Below, one piece after another: positions 1 to 8,800 of a DNA stretch of 9,741 bases (positions within the stretch are counted from its first letter, which is position 1; every line of letters starts with the position of its first letter). This stretch comes from Bacteroidales bacterium (GTDB lineage Bacteria; Bacteroidota; Bacteroidia; Bacteroidales; B18-G4). The translations under genes were made by a program, and so were the position numbers. Where the stretch lies: the NCBI GenBank assembly GCA_023145125.1, contig JAGLEK010000179.1, forward strand, positions 1 through 9,741. Reading direction: 5' to 3'. The notes beneath the pieces were generated by a model, which did not search any database, was not told the DNA's origin, and was given only the letters and a program-made list of their open reading frames with translations.

Positions 1-1965
1 GCCGTCCTGAATGAAGAAACCGGCGCCGTTGACCTGGAATGGCAATACGATGCAGCTCCGGGATTTTTATATTTTATCTTATACAGGGAAGGCATCGAGA
101 TTACTCAGCCAACGCTGACAAATTATACAGATCAGCTTCCGGATTATGGCATTTTTCAATATACCCTTACAGCATTTTATGATCCGGATGGAGAATCTGC
201 ACCTGTGGCAGCAAGCGTGCAATGGGGAAATCCCCACATTTTTGTCACACCGGATGAGCTTACACAAACACTTGCCCCGGATGAAACAGCAGTTCAGTAC
301 CTGAGTATTACAAATACAGGGGAACTTGAGCTGCATTATGATATTTCCACATTTATCCTCACTGATAAAGACAGTAAAGACTATTGTGCCGGTAGTGGTG
401 GTTGTGATGAATACATTAGCCAGGTTGAGTTTGGGGATATCAACAACACTTCCAATTGTGAAGGCTATCAGGACTTCACTGATCTGAGCACCAGTATATC
501 GACAGGAGAAACAATTCCTATCACTATTACCAATGGGACTACCTGGACCGGTGATGTTTGTGGTATCTGGATAGACTGGAACCAGAACGAAGATTTCAGT
601 GATGACGATCCTGTTAACGTAATCGGTGGACCTGGCGTATTTACTGCCGACATAACTGCTCCGGGCAATGCCGTAGGTGGAACGACCAGGATGAGGATCC
701 GCATACAGTATTACGGGACTCCTGAAGCATGTGGTGTCCAAAGTTATGGAGAAGTGGAAGACTACAGTATTAATGTTATCAGCTGGTTATCCATAGCTCA
801 AAACGCAGGGACCCTGGCCCCGGGAAATACAGATCAAATAGAAGTTACTTTCGATGCTACGGATATGGAGCTCGGTGAATATCAAGCTGAATTTGCAATT
901 AGCAGCGATGACCCGGATCTGCCTGAAGTGATCGTTCCGGTAACCATGATCGTGAGTGAATTTGGTGTGCAGGCAAGTGCCGACCCTTCTGCTGTTTGCC
1001 TTGGTGAAAGCGTACAGCTCGATTGTGAGGTGTTTGGTGGTGGCGGAAGTTATGCCTATATCTGGACCTCAGAGCCTTTGGGATTTAATTCAACCTTAAA
1101 GAACCCTACAGTCGTACCCTTGGAAAATACCACCTATTTTGTTGAAGCCAGTGATGGAACAAATACAGGCAACAGCCAGGTGGATGTTACGGTATTTGAG
1201 CTTCCGCTTGTTTCGATCGGGCCCGATACCAGCATTTGTGAAGGAGAAAATATCACCTTTGATGCCGGTTCCGGATTTACTACATATGAATGGCAGGACG
1301 GCTCGACAACACAAACATTGACTGCTTCAGTGGCAGGCATTTATTGGGTAGAAGTTACCAATGAATTCGGTTGCCCTGATCAGGATTCTGTGATACTTGC
1401 AATACTAACGGCACCGGCACAACCCGCCATGCCTGCAGGCCCTGCAATGGTTGATATATACGAGGGAAATCTCACAAATTATGCTACAACGGAATTTCCT
1501 GATATCCTGAGCTATTCATGGGAACTTGAACCTGCAACAGCCGGAAATATCCTGAACAACGGATTCGAAGCAACCGTGGAATGGGATGTGGACTACACCG
1601 GCCAGGCACATTTGAATGTGATGGCCACTAACATATGCGGCGAAAGCATCTGGTCTGACAGTTTGCAAATTACGGTTGTAAACACCACTGGTATCAGTGA
1701 TCTTGAGCAAAGTCTCGATCTGGGAATATATCCCAATCCAAATAATGGTGTCTTTACCCTTGAGTTATCAACTCAGGAGGAGATGTACATCAACATCTAC
1801 GTGTATAATGCCAATAATGCCATTGTTTACACATCAGAGAACCTGCATCTTAACGGCCGGCATACTGAGCAGATCAATCTCAGCAACATGGCCAAAGGAA
1901 TGTACACCCTGACTATTGAAAGCAAGAAAGGAATGCTTAGCAGGCAGGTGGTGGTGAGTGAATAA
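1..1965 (+). CDS. T9SS-exported multidomain surface protein (FN3, GEVED, PKD-like), 5'-truncated by the window edge
   Basis: The frame is open from base 1 to the TAA at 1963-1965, giving 654 residues; the true start lies upstream. Domains by residue of this fragment: FN3-like 1-76 (WQYDAAPG, YTLTAFYDPDG); first half of an ASH/BACON-like beta sandwich about 82-116 (TPDELTQTLAPDET, LSITNTGELELHYDIS); a GEVED domain about 129-260 with Cys-rich start, GYQDFTDL, WIDWNQNEDFSDDD, TRMRIRIQ and the signature GEVEDY (bases 748-765); the apparent second half of the sandwich 261-319 (WLSIAQNAGTLAPG, FAISSDDPDLP); PKD/Ig-like modules about 322-400, 401-469 (DTSICEGENITFDAGSG) and 470-561; and a type A T9SS sorting domain 568-654 with YPNPNNGVFTL and a final basic/hydrophobic strand (LSRQVVVSE). 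Family knowledge says such proteins cross the outer membrane by T9SS, lose the sorting domain and are often anchored to the surface. No catalytic domain is visible in this part. A peptidase domain upstream is possible, because FN3 and PKD tails often follow one, but it cannot be seen. The role is most likely adhesion, binding or spacing. Confidence in the reading frame and in export is high; the biological role is unknown. Confidence 0.93.
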   Translation, partial: AVLNEETGAVDLEWQYDAAPGFLYFILYREGIEITQPTLTNYTDQLPDYGIFQYTLTAFYDPDGESAPVAASVQWGNPHIFVTPDELTQTLAPDETAVQYLSITNTGELELHYDISTFILTDKDSKDYCAGSGGCDEYISQVEFGDINNTSNCEGYQDFTDLSTSISTGETIPITITNGTTWTGDVCGIWIDWNQNEDFSDDDPVNVIGGPGVFTADITAPGNAVGGTTRMRIRIQYYGTPEACGVQSYGEVEDYSINVISWLSIAQNAGTLAPGNTDQIEVTFDATDMELGEYQAEFAISSDDPDLPEVIVPVTMIVSEFGVQASADPSAVCLGESVQLDCEVFGGGGSYAYIWTSEPLGFNSTLKNPTVVPLENTTYFVEASDGTNTGNSQVDVTVFELPLVSIGPDTSICEGENITFDAGSGFTTYEWQDGSTTQTLTASVAGIYWVEVTNEFGCPDQDSVILAILTAPAQPAMPAGPAMVDIYEGNLTNYATTEFPDILSYSWELEPATAGNILNNGFEATVEWDVDYTGQAHLNVMATNICGESIWSDSLQITVVNTTGISDLEQSLDLGIYPNPNNGVFTLELSTQEEMYINIYVYNANNAIVYTSENLHLNGRHTEQINLSNMAKGMYTLTIESKKGMLSRQVVVSE

Positions 1966-2030
1966 GGAAAAAGGAAAAAGGAAAAAGGAAGAAGGAAGAA
2001 AGGAAGAAGGAAGAAGGGAAAAGGGGGGGA
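1966..2030 (+). repeat. All-purine heptamer tandem repeat (GGAAAAA/GGAAGAA)
   Basis: Sixty-five consecutive bases are only G or A, beginning right after the stop codon of the preceding gene. The tract resolves into three GGAAAAA units, two GGAAGAA units, an extra A, two more GGAAGAA units, then GGGAAAA and a run of seven G ending in A. The unit length of 7 is not a multiple of 3, and no frame fits a protein here. It is a simple-sequence repeat of the homopurine/homopyrimidine type, which can slip in replication and can form triplex structures. Any role in this organism is unknown. Confidence 0.92.
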
Positions 2031-2076
2031 TTTATGAAAATAAATTGCTTCCGGGCTTATTTGTAATTATTCCAAA

Positions 2077-2084
2077 TACGTTTG
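2077..2084 (+). promoter_or_regulatory. Candidate Bacteroidota -7 promoter element upstream of the first C25 peptidase gene
   Basis: TACGTTTG is an exact match to the Bacteroidota primary-sigma -7 consensus TAnnTTTG. It would place the transcription start near 2091 and give a leader of roughly 95 nt before the ATG at 2188. The matching -33 TTG is not well placed: TTTG at 2060-2063 is only 13 bases away and TTG at 2045-2047 is 29 away, against the usual 19-21. The element is therefore a weak, sequence-only candidate. It would let the peptidase gene be transcribed independently of the gene upstream. Confidence 0.35.
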
Positions 2085-2187
2085 ATGGCAACCAAATCAC
2101 ATGTTTTTGTGTCTGCTTAATGGATTGAAAATGATAACTTGCCGATCCATTTAACCAATTGACCTAAAGCTGTTAACTAAATCTTTT

Positions 2188-5100
2188 ATGAAAAGCCTTT
2201 CTTTCTTTCTATGCTGTGCACTTCTCAGCCTCTTAACCCTTGGTGGGGAAGTTACCAAAACCTACACTTTCTCTGATTATAAAATTGTTGAAGCAGGGGA
2301 TTATCAACTTGTGCAATTCGACGGGTGCCTGAATACAGGTTATACCGGCGCACCATCGCTTCCCTGGTTTGCAGTAAAGCTTTTACTCCCTCCCGGAGAA
2401 AAAGCAGTTTCTTTCACTGTGAACGGTGCAAGCGAAAATCCCATACCCGGAAATTATACGCTGTACCCGCAACAATCATCAAGGCCCATATCACATGGGG
2501 GCTCAGGTTTATTTAAGTTCAACGAAGAGATATACATGTCGGATGAGCTTTATCCGGCAGAAGCTTATGGCATCATATCAACAGAATACATGAACGGTTA
2601 CAGCATTGCAATGCTGAATATTTGTCCGCTTCATTATATTCCTTCCACCGGGACATTGTCTTTTTACGGACAAATGACAGTTACCGTCAAAACAGAAAAG
2701 ATAAGGGAATCAGAGGATGCCTTGAAAATGCTGAACAGTACCGGCAGGGTACATGATAAACTTACACGTTTCGTACAAAACCCCAAAATGATCGACAACT
2801 ACCCGCTCATGGGAAACCGGACGGGTGCTTATCAGTTGCTGATCATCACCCCTCAGGCGTTCGAAGCAGAATTTGAGGAATTAAGGGAAATGTACATGTA
2901 CAGGGGCATTTTATCCGAGGTGATGACCACTGAAGAAATTAGCAGTATCATCTCCGGACAGGATCCTCAGGAGAAGATCCGGAATTACATCATCCAGGAA
3001 TACCAGAATAACAGCATAGAATTTGTTTTGCTGGGTGGCGATGTGGAGCATGTCCCTTATCGCGGGTTTTATTGTACTGTCCAATCCAGCTCAGTATATA
3101 CCGACGATAACATCCCAGCCGATCTGTATTACAGCGGCCTGGACGGAACCTGGAATGACGATGGTGATAACCTCTGGGGCGAGATCGGTGAAGATGACCT
3201 CCTCCCCGATGTTGCTGTCGGGCGTTTTTCTTTCAGCAACCAGGGCGAACTTGATGCCATGATCAACAAAACCAAATCATACCAGGATTCACCTATCCTG
3301 GGCGAATTCACCAATCCACTGCTGGCCGGTGAACATCTCTGGAGCAGTCCCGAAACCTGGGGGGCGGACTATATGCGCTTGCTGGTTGGTTATCGCGACG
3401 ACAATGGATACACTACTATCGGGATACCCCCCGGCCAGAATATTGACAGCCTCTACGAATTGCATCAAAGTTGGGGCGGGAGTACCATTATGGCAGAGAT
3501 CAATGAAGGCAAATCCTTTGTTCACCATTGCGGCCATGCAAACACAAACACTGTGATGCACCTTTCAACCAGTGACATCACCAATTCCAATTTTTCCCAG
3601 GTAAACGGAATTATACATAACTTCACTTTTGTTCAAACCCATGGATGTATTTGTGGAGCCTTCGATGCTTCAGATTGTATCATGGAGCGGATGGTAGCCA
3701 TTGATAATTTTGCTGCCGCAGTTATCGGTAATTCAAGGTACGGCTGGTTCAACGAAGGACAGACAGAAGGCCCCGCAGCCCATCTGCACCGTGAAATGGT
3801 TGACGCCCTGTATGAAGAAGAAATGGGCCGCATCGGAGCAGCGTTTGTAGAATGTAAGATTCAGACCGCCCCGTGGGTAAATGCTCCCGGGCAACATGAA
3901 GAGGGTGCTTTAAGATGGAATTTTTATGATATTAACATACTGGGCGATCCTACACTCCAATTATGGACTGATGAACCTTTTACGGTAAATACATTCTTTA
4001 CAGCCCCAATTTTAGTAGGATCCACTTATATGAATGTCAGCGTTAACAACAATGGAGTGCCAGTCGAAGGATTAAGCTGCACCCTTACAAAAGACGGTGT
4101 CATGCATGGCACGTCTGTTACTGATGTAAATGGCGAAGCAATCATCCTTATCGATCCTCCGATCACTTCAACAGGAACAGCCCAATTGACAATAAGCGGT
4201 TATAATTGTCTCACAACAACATACAATATTGCTGTTGCCCCCGCCGCAGGGCCCTTTATCATATATGAAGAACACACACTCGACGACAATGCCGGAGGAA
4301 ACGCCAACGGGCTTCCCGATTATGGCGAAGACATCCTCATGACTGTGAACCTGCATAATGCCGGAGTTGCCGATGCAATCAACGTAACGGCTACACTCAG
4401 CACTGAAAGCGATCTGATAAACATCACCGATGGTGATGGGGAATATGGCACAATAATAGCCGGTTCAACTGCCGGGATCCTGAATGATTTTGCCTTCGAA
4501 ATTGATGAGTATGTCCCCGATCAGGAGATTATCGACTTTTTGCTCAACATCTCTGATGATGGAAAAGAAAGCTGGACAGATGCATTTAACATCATACTCA
4601 ATGCTCCTGTTCTGGAAACAGGGCTAATGGCCATCGATGATGTTACAGGCGGTAACGGGGATGGTTTCCTTGACCCGGGTGAAACAGCCACGCTTACCAT
4701 AGGCGTCTTAAACAATGGCCACGCAGACGCTTTCAATGCTGAAGCAACATTGAATACGGCAAGTAGCTGGCTCAGCATTACAAGTAACAGTTTTGCTCTT
4801 GGTGATCTGTTACAGGGTATTAATTCCTATGCTACATTTGAAGTGAGTGTGGATGAAGACACTCCCATAGGAACGATGGCTGTCTTTAGTTTCAATGTTA
4901 CAGCCGGTGCATATAATGCCTCAGAAGATTATGCAACAATCATTGGCGTTTTAGTAGAAGACTGGGAAAGTGCAGGCTTTACAACTTTCAACTGGCAGTT
5001 TGCCGGTGATGCACCATGGGAAATGAACACCTCAGAACCTTATGAAGGGATATATTGTGCACGATCAGGTGATATTAATGACAGCCAGGAATCAGAATTA

Positions 5101-5658
5101 TTCCTTTATACGGAAGTGCTGGCTGATGGCGAGCTGTCATTTTACCGTAAGCTTTCTTCCGAAGCCGAATGGGATTTTCTAAGGTTTTATATTGATTACA
5201 CACTGATGGGAGAATGGTCAGGTGAACTCGATTGGGAAATGGTGAGCTTTCCCGTAACACAGGGTTTACACACTTTCCGCTGGGTATATGAAAAAGACAG
5301 CTATGTTTCAAGTGGTGAAGACTGTGCATGGGTTGACTTTATTGTATTTCCTCCGGTAGATATTGCCACGGGAATCATACATCATAATAATGATGAAGGT
5401 GACTTTATGGTCAATATCAGTCCAAACCCGGCCAGAAGCAATCTCAATATTGCTTACACCCTTGGCTCTTCTACCGAGGTTGAGATCGTGATATATGACC
5501 TGCTCGGCCACAAGATCATGGATGTTATGACTAACACCCAACACCAGGAAGGAGAGTATATTCTTCAACTTGATGTCTCCGGGATCAGGAGCGGTATCTA
5601 TCTGTGCAGGATAAGCACTCTTGAGGGAATGCTCAGCACGAAATTGATCATCCAGTAA
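2188..5658 (+). CDS. Gingipain-like C25 cysteine peptidase with CARDB, MAM-like and T9SS C-terminal domains
   Basis: A complete secreted cysteine endopeptidase of 1156 residues. The ATG at 2188 is the first start after an in-frame stop at 2152-2154 and begins a signal peptide (MKSLSFFLCCALLSLLTLGG, cleavage near 19-20). Residues 22-170 resemble the C25 propeptide (GAPSLPWFAVKLLLPPG, DELYPAEAYG). The peptidase C25 domain spans about 215-592. His450 in HHCGHAN and Cys487 in THGCICGAFD are the expected dyad; DCIME, NSRYGW and the closing ILGDPTLQLW are family landmarks. Next come an Ig-like strand domain (593-684), two CARDB-like domains (about 688-805 and 806-920), each with an Asp/Asn/Gly-rich loop (699-714, 817-832) that looks able to bind calcium, a MAM/cleaved-adhesin-like jelly roll (921-1057; EDWESAGF, YEGIYCARSG, SGEDCAWVDFI), and a T9SS sorting domain (1075-1156; ISPNPARSNLNI, GIYLCRIS). 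By family knowledge it is Sec-exported as a zymogen, passed through T9SS, matured and held at the surface or released. P1 specificity cannot be read from the sequence, so an Arg or Lys preference should not be assumed. It sits 222 bases after one T9SS cargo gene and 171 bases before another C25 gene, so it may have its own promoter. Cys448 and Cys489 beside the dyad are noteworthy. Confidence 0.95.
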   Translation: MKSLSFFLCCALLSLLTLGGEVTKTYTFSDYKIVEAGDYQLVQFDGCLNTGYTGAPSLPWFAVKLLLPPGEKAVSFTVNGASENPIPGNYTLYPQQSSRPISHGGSGLFKFNEEIYMSDELYPAEAYGIISTEYMNGYSIAMLNICPLHYIPSTGTLSFYGQMTVTVKTEKIRESEDALKMLNSTGRVHDKLTRFVQNPKMIDNYPLMGNRTGAYQLLIITPQAFEAEFEELREMYMYRGILSEVMTTEEISSIISGQDPQEKIRNYIIQEYQNNSIEFVLLGGDVEHVPYRGFYCTVQSSSVYTDDNIPADLYYSGLDGTWNDDGDNLWGEIGEDDLLPDVAVGRFSFSNQGELDAMINKTKSYQDSPILGEFTNPLLAGEHLWSSPETWGADYMRLLVGYRDDNGYTTIGIPPGQNIDSLYELHQSWGGSTIMAEINEGKSFVHHCGHANTNTVMHLSTSDITNSNFSQVNGIIHNFTFVQTHGCICGAFDASDCIMERMVAIDNFAAAVIGNSRYGWFNEGQTEGPAAHLHREMVDALYEEEMGRIGAAFVECKIQTAPWVNAPGQHEEGALRWNFYDINILGDPTLQLWTDEPFTVNTFFTAPILVGSTYMNVSVNNNGVPVEGLSCTLTKDGVMHGTSVTDVNGEAIILIDPPITSTGTAQLTISGYNCLTTTYNIAVAPAAGPFIIYEEHTLDDNAGGNANGLPDYGEDILMTVNLHNAGVADAINVTATLSTESDLINITDGDGEYGTIIAGSTAGILNDFAFEIDEYVPDQEIIDFLLNISDDGKESWTDAFNIILNAPVLETGLMAIDDVTGGNGDGFLDPGETATLTIGVLNNGHADAFNAEATLNTASSWLSITSNSFALGDLLQGINSYATFEVSVDEDTPIGTMAVFSFNVTAGAYNASEDYATIIGVLVEDWESAGFTTFNWQFAGDAPWEMNTSEPYEGIYCARSGDINDSQESELFLYTEVLADGELSFYRKLSSEAEWDFLRFYIDYTLMGEWSGELDWEMVSFPVTQGLHTFRWVYEKDSYVSSGEDCAWVDFIVFPPVDIATGIIHHNNDEGDFMVNISPNPARSNLNIAYTLGSSTEVEIVIYDLLGHKIMDVMTNTQHQEGEYILQLDVSGIRSGIYLCRISTLEGMLSTKLIIQ

Positions 5659-5829
5659 GCACGGGAAGTAACAAATATTATTTGGCCGGGCTCCCTTACT
5701 GCTGTTCAACACTTCTAGAAAACCATAATTAATACGTTAAATTTTACAGAATACATCGTATTTATTATATTTTTGTTAAGCTAAACCGGATCAGACATTT
5801 TCACAATACTATAAACAAACACTAAAAAA
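5659..5829. other. Intergenic gap between the two C25 genes, no convincing terminator
   Basis: The 171 bases turn AT-rich towards the downstream gene. I found no GC-rich stem followed by a T run. The best inverted matches are short and AT-rich: CAAAT/ATTTG around 5673-5685, an AGTAA/TTACT pair flanking the GGCCGGGC stretch, and the palindrome TTCTAGAA at 5713-5720. Read-through from the upstream gene is therefore possible, although a promoter candidate also lies in the gap. Confidence 0.5.
5768..5775 (+). promoter_or_regulatory. Candidate Bacteroidota -7 promoter element upstream of the second C25 peptidase gene
   Basis: TATTTTTG matches TAnnTTTG exactly and lies in an AT-rich stretch. Transcription would start near 5782, giving a leader of roughly 48 nt to the ATG at 5830. 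The -33 position shows only TTTTA at 5742-5746 rather than a clean TTG. The leader ends in A-rich ACAAACACTAAAAAAATG with no Shine-Dalgarno, which is typical of translation starts in this phylum. Confidence 0.45.
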
Positions 5830-8800
5830 ATGAAAACAAGTTTCCTTTCCAAAGCAGTTTCATTAATCTCATTTCTCTTGCTTGTTGTTGCCCTTAACAC
5901 TATGCATGCACAAAAGTATGTCTTTGAGGATGCGTGGGCAAATGCAGGTTTCACACTAAGCCAGTCTGGTACAAGCGGGCTTGAGATAACCTTTTCGCTC
6001 GATGAATTTTCTCTCACCGATTTTGATCTCAAGGGCGAAGCCATGAAAGAGATACAGATAATGGGAAGCTTTCTCCCGAACAATGAGGATGCTCCTAACC
6101 TGCCGGGAAATGGCAGGTATATTGCCATCCCAAACGGTGCCGTTGCAAGCTTCAAGGTAACCGCTCAGCGCACTGAAACTTATAAAAATGTGAATATCGC
6201 ACCATCCCCGCGTATTCCTAAAGCAACAGACGATGGCCCGCTGCATTATGAAAAGAACATGAAGATCTATTCACGGGATGCATTCTACCCTGCCGAAGCG
6301 GTAAGCCTTTCTGAAAAAACTATTGTCAGGGGCATGGAAACCGTAATCATAGGGATCACCCCCTTCCAATATAACCCTGTTAGCAAAGAGCTTATCGTAT
6401 ACCGCGATATTAAGGTGGAGGTAAGTTTCAATGGTGGAAACGGTACTTTTGGTGAAGACCGCCTGAGGAGCCGTTGGTTCGACCCCATCCTCAGCGACAT
6501 GATGATCAACTACGGAACCCTTCCTAAAGTGAATTATCCACAGCATGCACCGGAATCAGGCACTCCTGATTTCGAATATGTAATTATCACCCCCGATGAT
6601 GCAACATTCATTTCATGGGCCGAAGAACTGGCTTTGTTCAGGAACCAGCAAGGTATCCGCACAGGCATTTTTACCACAACCGATGTTGGTGGCAATACGA
6701 CTTCTGCGATTGAAAACTTCGTTGATGATGCCTTTTCAACCTGGAACGTTCCACCGGTAGCTATACTTCTGATAGGAGATTTTGGCACCAGCGGTAATAC
6801 TGTTATTGCACCTATCTGGGACGGTTATTGTGCATCGGATAATATCTATGCGGATGTTTCCGGCAACGACCTGCCGGATGTGATCTTCGCACGTATGACA
6901 GCCCAGAATGAAACACACCTGGAAACCATGATCACCAAGGTGATCAATTACGAAACCGATCCGCCAACCGACCCTGATTTCTATAATCATCCCATAACAG
7001 CTCTTGGCTGGCAAACAGAAAGATGGTTCCAGATCTGTTCTGAAACTGTGGGTGGTTATTTCAAACATGAGCTTGGGAAAGACCCTGTTCGTATCAATGC
7101 AATTTATAGCGGAAATCCAAATTCGGATCCCTGGTCAACCAATCCCAACACCCATATGGTGCTTGACTATTTTGGTCCGGACGGCCTGGGATATATCCCT
7201 GCTACACCGGCCGAATTGGGTGGCTGGTCGGGTGGTAACGCCACTGATGTGATCAACGGCATTAACGACGGCGCATTCCTGCTTCAGCATCGCGACCATG
7301 GTGGCGTAACAGGCTGGGGTGAACCTGATTTTCAAAGCAGTCATATTAACAGCCTTACAAATACCGACCTGTCGTTTATCTTTTCTATCAACTGTCTTAC
7401 AGGAAAGTATAACGCTTCAGGTGAATGCTTTGCTGAAAAATTCCACCGCCATACTTCAGGCGGTGAAAATGCCGGAGCACTTGGTATTATTGCCGCATCA
7501 GAGGTTTCATACTCATTTGTAAACGATACCTATGTTTGGGGGATGTACGATAATATGTGGCCTGATTTCATGCCGGATATTCAGACAGAACCAATGCCAA
7601 GGGGTTTACTCCCGGCTTTCGGAAATGCCGGAGGGAAATATTTCCTTCAGCAGTCCAGCTGGCCTTATAACCCGGAACATAAAGTGTATACCCATCACCT
7701 TTTTCATCACCATGGCTGTGCTTTCAGCACGCTGTATTCAGAGGTTCCTATGGACCTTACAGTGAACCACGACAATGTGATCCTGGCAGGTTTATCCCTG
7801 TTCAATATTACGGCTGATGACGGGGCCTTTGTTGCTCTCAGCGTAGATGGAGAGATCATTGGAACAGGAACAGCAACCGGAAGCCAGATAAGCATCCCTA
7901 TCCTCCCACAGGTTCCACCCACCGTAGTGGATGTTGTGGTAACAAAAACAAATTATAACCGCTATCATGCACAGGTTGATGTTATTCCGCCCAGTGGGCC
8001 ATACATCATACAAAATGCTGTAACTATCAATGATGCCTCAGGAAATAACAATGGCCAGGTGGATTATGGCGAGTCGATCCTTCTGACCCTGGAAGTTAAA
8101 AACGTTGGGATCGAAGACGGTGAAAATGTTGAAGTCACCGTAGCTACTGACGACACATATATTACAATGACTACTTCCCTGGCTAATTATGGTACTGTCC
8201 TTGCCGGCGGAACCAAAGAAGTGGTTGATGGCTTTGCCTTTGACGTGGCCGGCGATATTCCCGACATGCATACAGTGATTTTTAATGTTGAAGCAACTGA
8301 TGGGACAGAAACATGGCTGAGTACATTCTCCCTGAAAGGCCATGCCCCCAACCTGAGTTTCCTTGAAGTAATTGTTGATGATGTGGCCGGGGGTAATGGC
8401 AACGGCAGGCTTGATCCCGGTGAAACAGCAAACCTTAACATTTCTATCGACAACAGTGGATCGGCTGATGCTTACGAGGTGCTCGGAGATCTGATTTGTG
8501 ACGATCTATATCTTACCATTAACACAGCTTCTCAAAGCTATGGCGAAATTACTGCCGGTGGCGATGGAGTACAGAGTTATAATGTCAGTACATCAATTCT
8601 CACACCACCGGGCTATTACCTGGAATTTACTTTTGATATTGAAGCTACCGGCGGAATTACAGCACAGGGTATATTCAGCCTTACCGTGGGACAAATGCCC
8701 ATCCTCATTATTGACCTGGACGGAACACAGAATTCAGGGCCACATATGTATGCCGCGATCCAGGACCTTGAGGTCGGGGTAGATTATGTAACCAGCTGGC

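Noticed and set aside
79..741. Long antisense reading frame of 220 codons opposite the first gene
   Set aside because: It lies entirely within a well-supported coding gene whose GEVED motifs are clear, and its translation shows no recognisable domain or plausible composition.
205..1965. GTG at 205 as the start of the first gene
   Set aside because: The same frame is open back to base 1 and encodes FN3-like sequence continuous with the rest, and no signal peptide follows the GTG. The gene is truncated by the window edge instead.
1966..2030. The heptamer tract as a CRISPR array or a protein-coding low-complexity tail
   Set aside because: There are no spacers and the units are contiguous, so it is not CRISPR. 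It follows a stop codon and its 7-base period does not keep a reading frame.
2101..2154. Short ORF of 17 codons in the gap upstream of the first C25 gene (MFLCLLNGLK...)
   Set aside because: It is too short, has no ribosome binding site or conserved feature, and could occur by chance; as a leader peptide it is unsupported.
2188..5658. Naming the peptidase as rgpA, rgpB or kgp
   Set aside because: The domain order and active-site context differ from the Porphyromonas gingipains, and substrate specificity cannot be deduced, so no symbol was assigned.
5308..5712. Antisense reading frame over the end of the first C25 gene
   Set aside because: It overlaps the T9SS sorting domain coding region and its translation shows no family features, so it is treated as a shadow of the sense frame.
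5659..5720. Intrinsic terminator after the first C25 gene
   Set aside because: Only 5-base AT-rich inverted matches and an 8-base palindrome were found, with no GC-rich stem followed by a T run.
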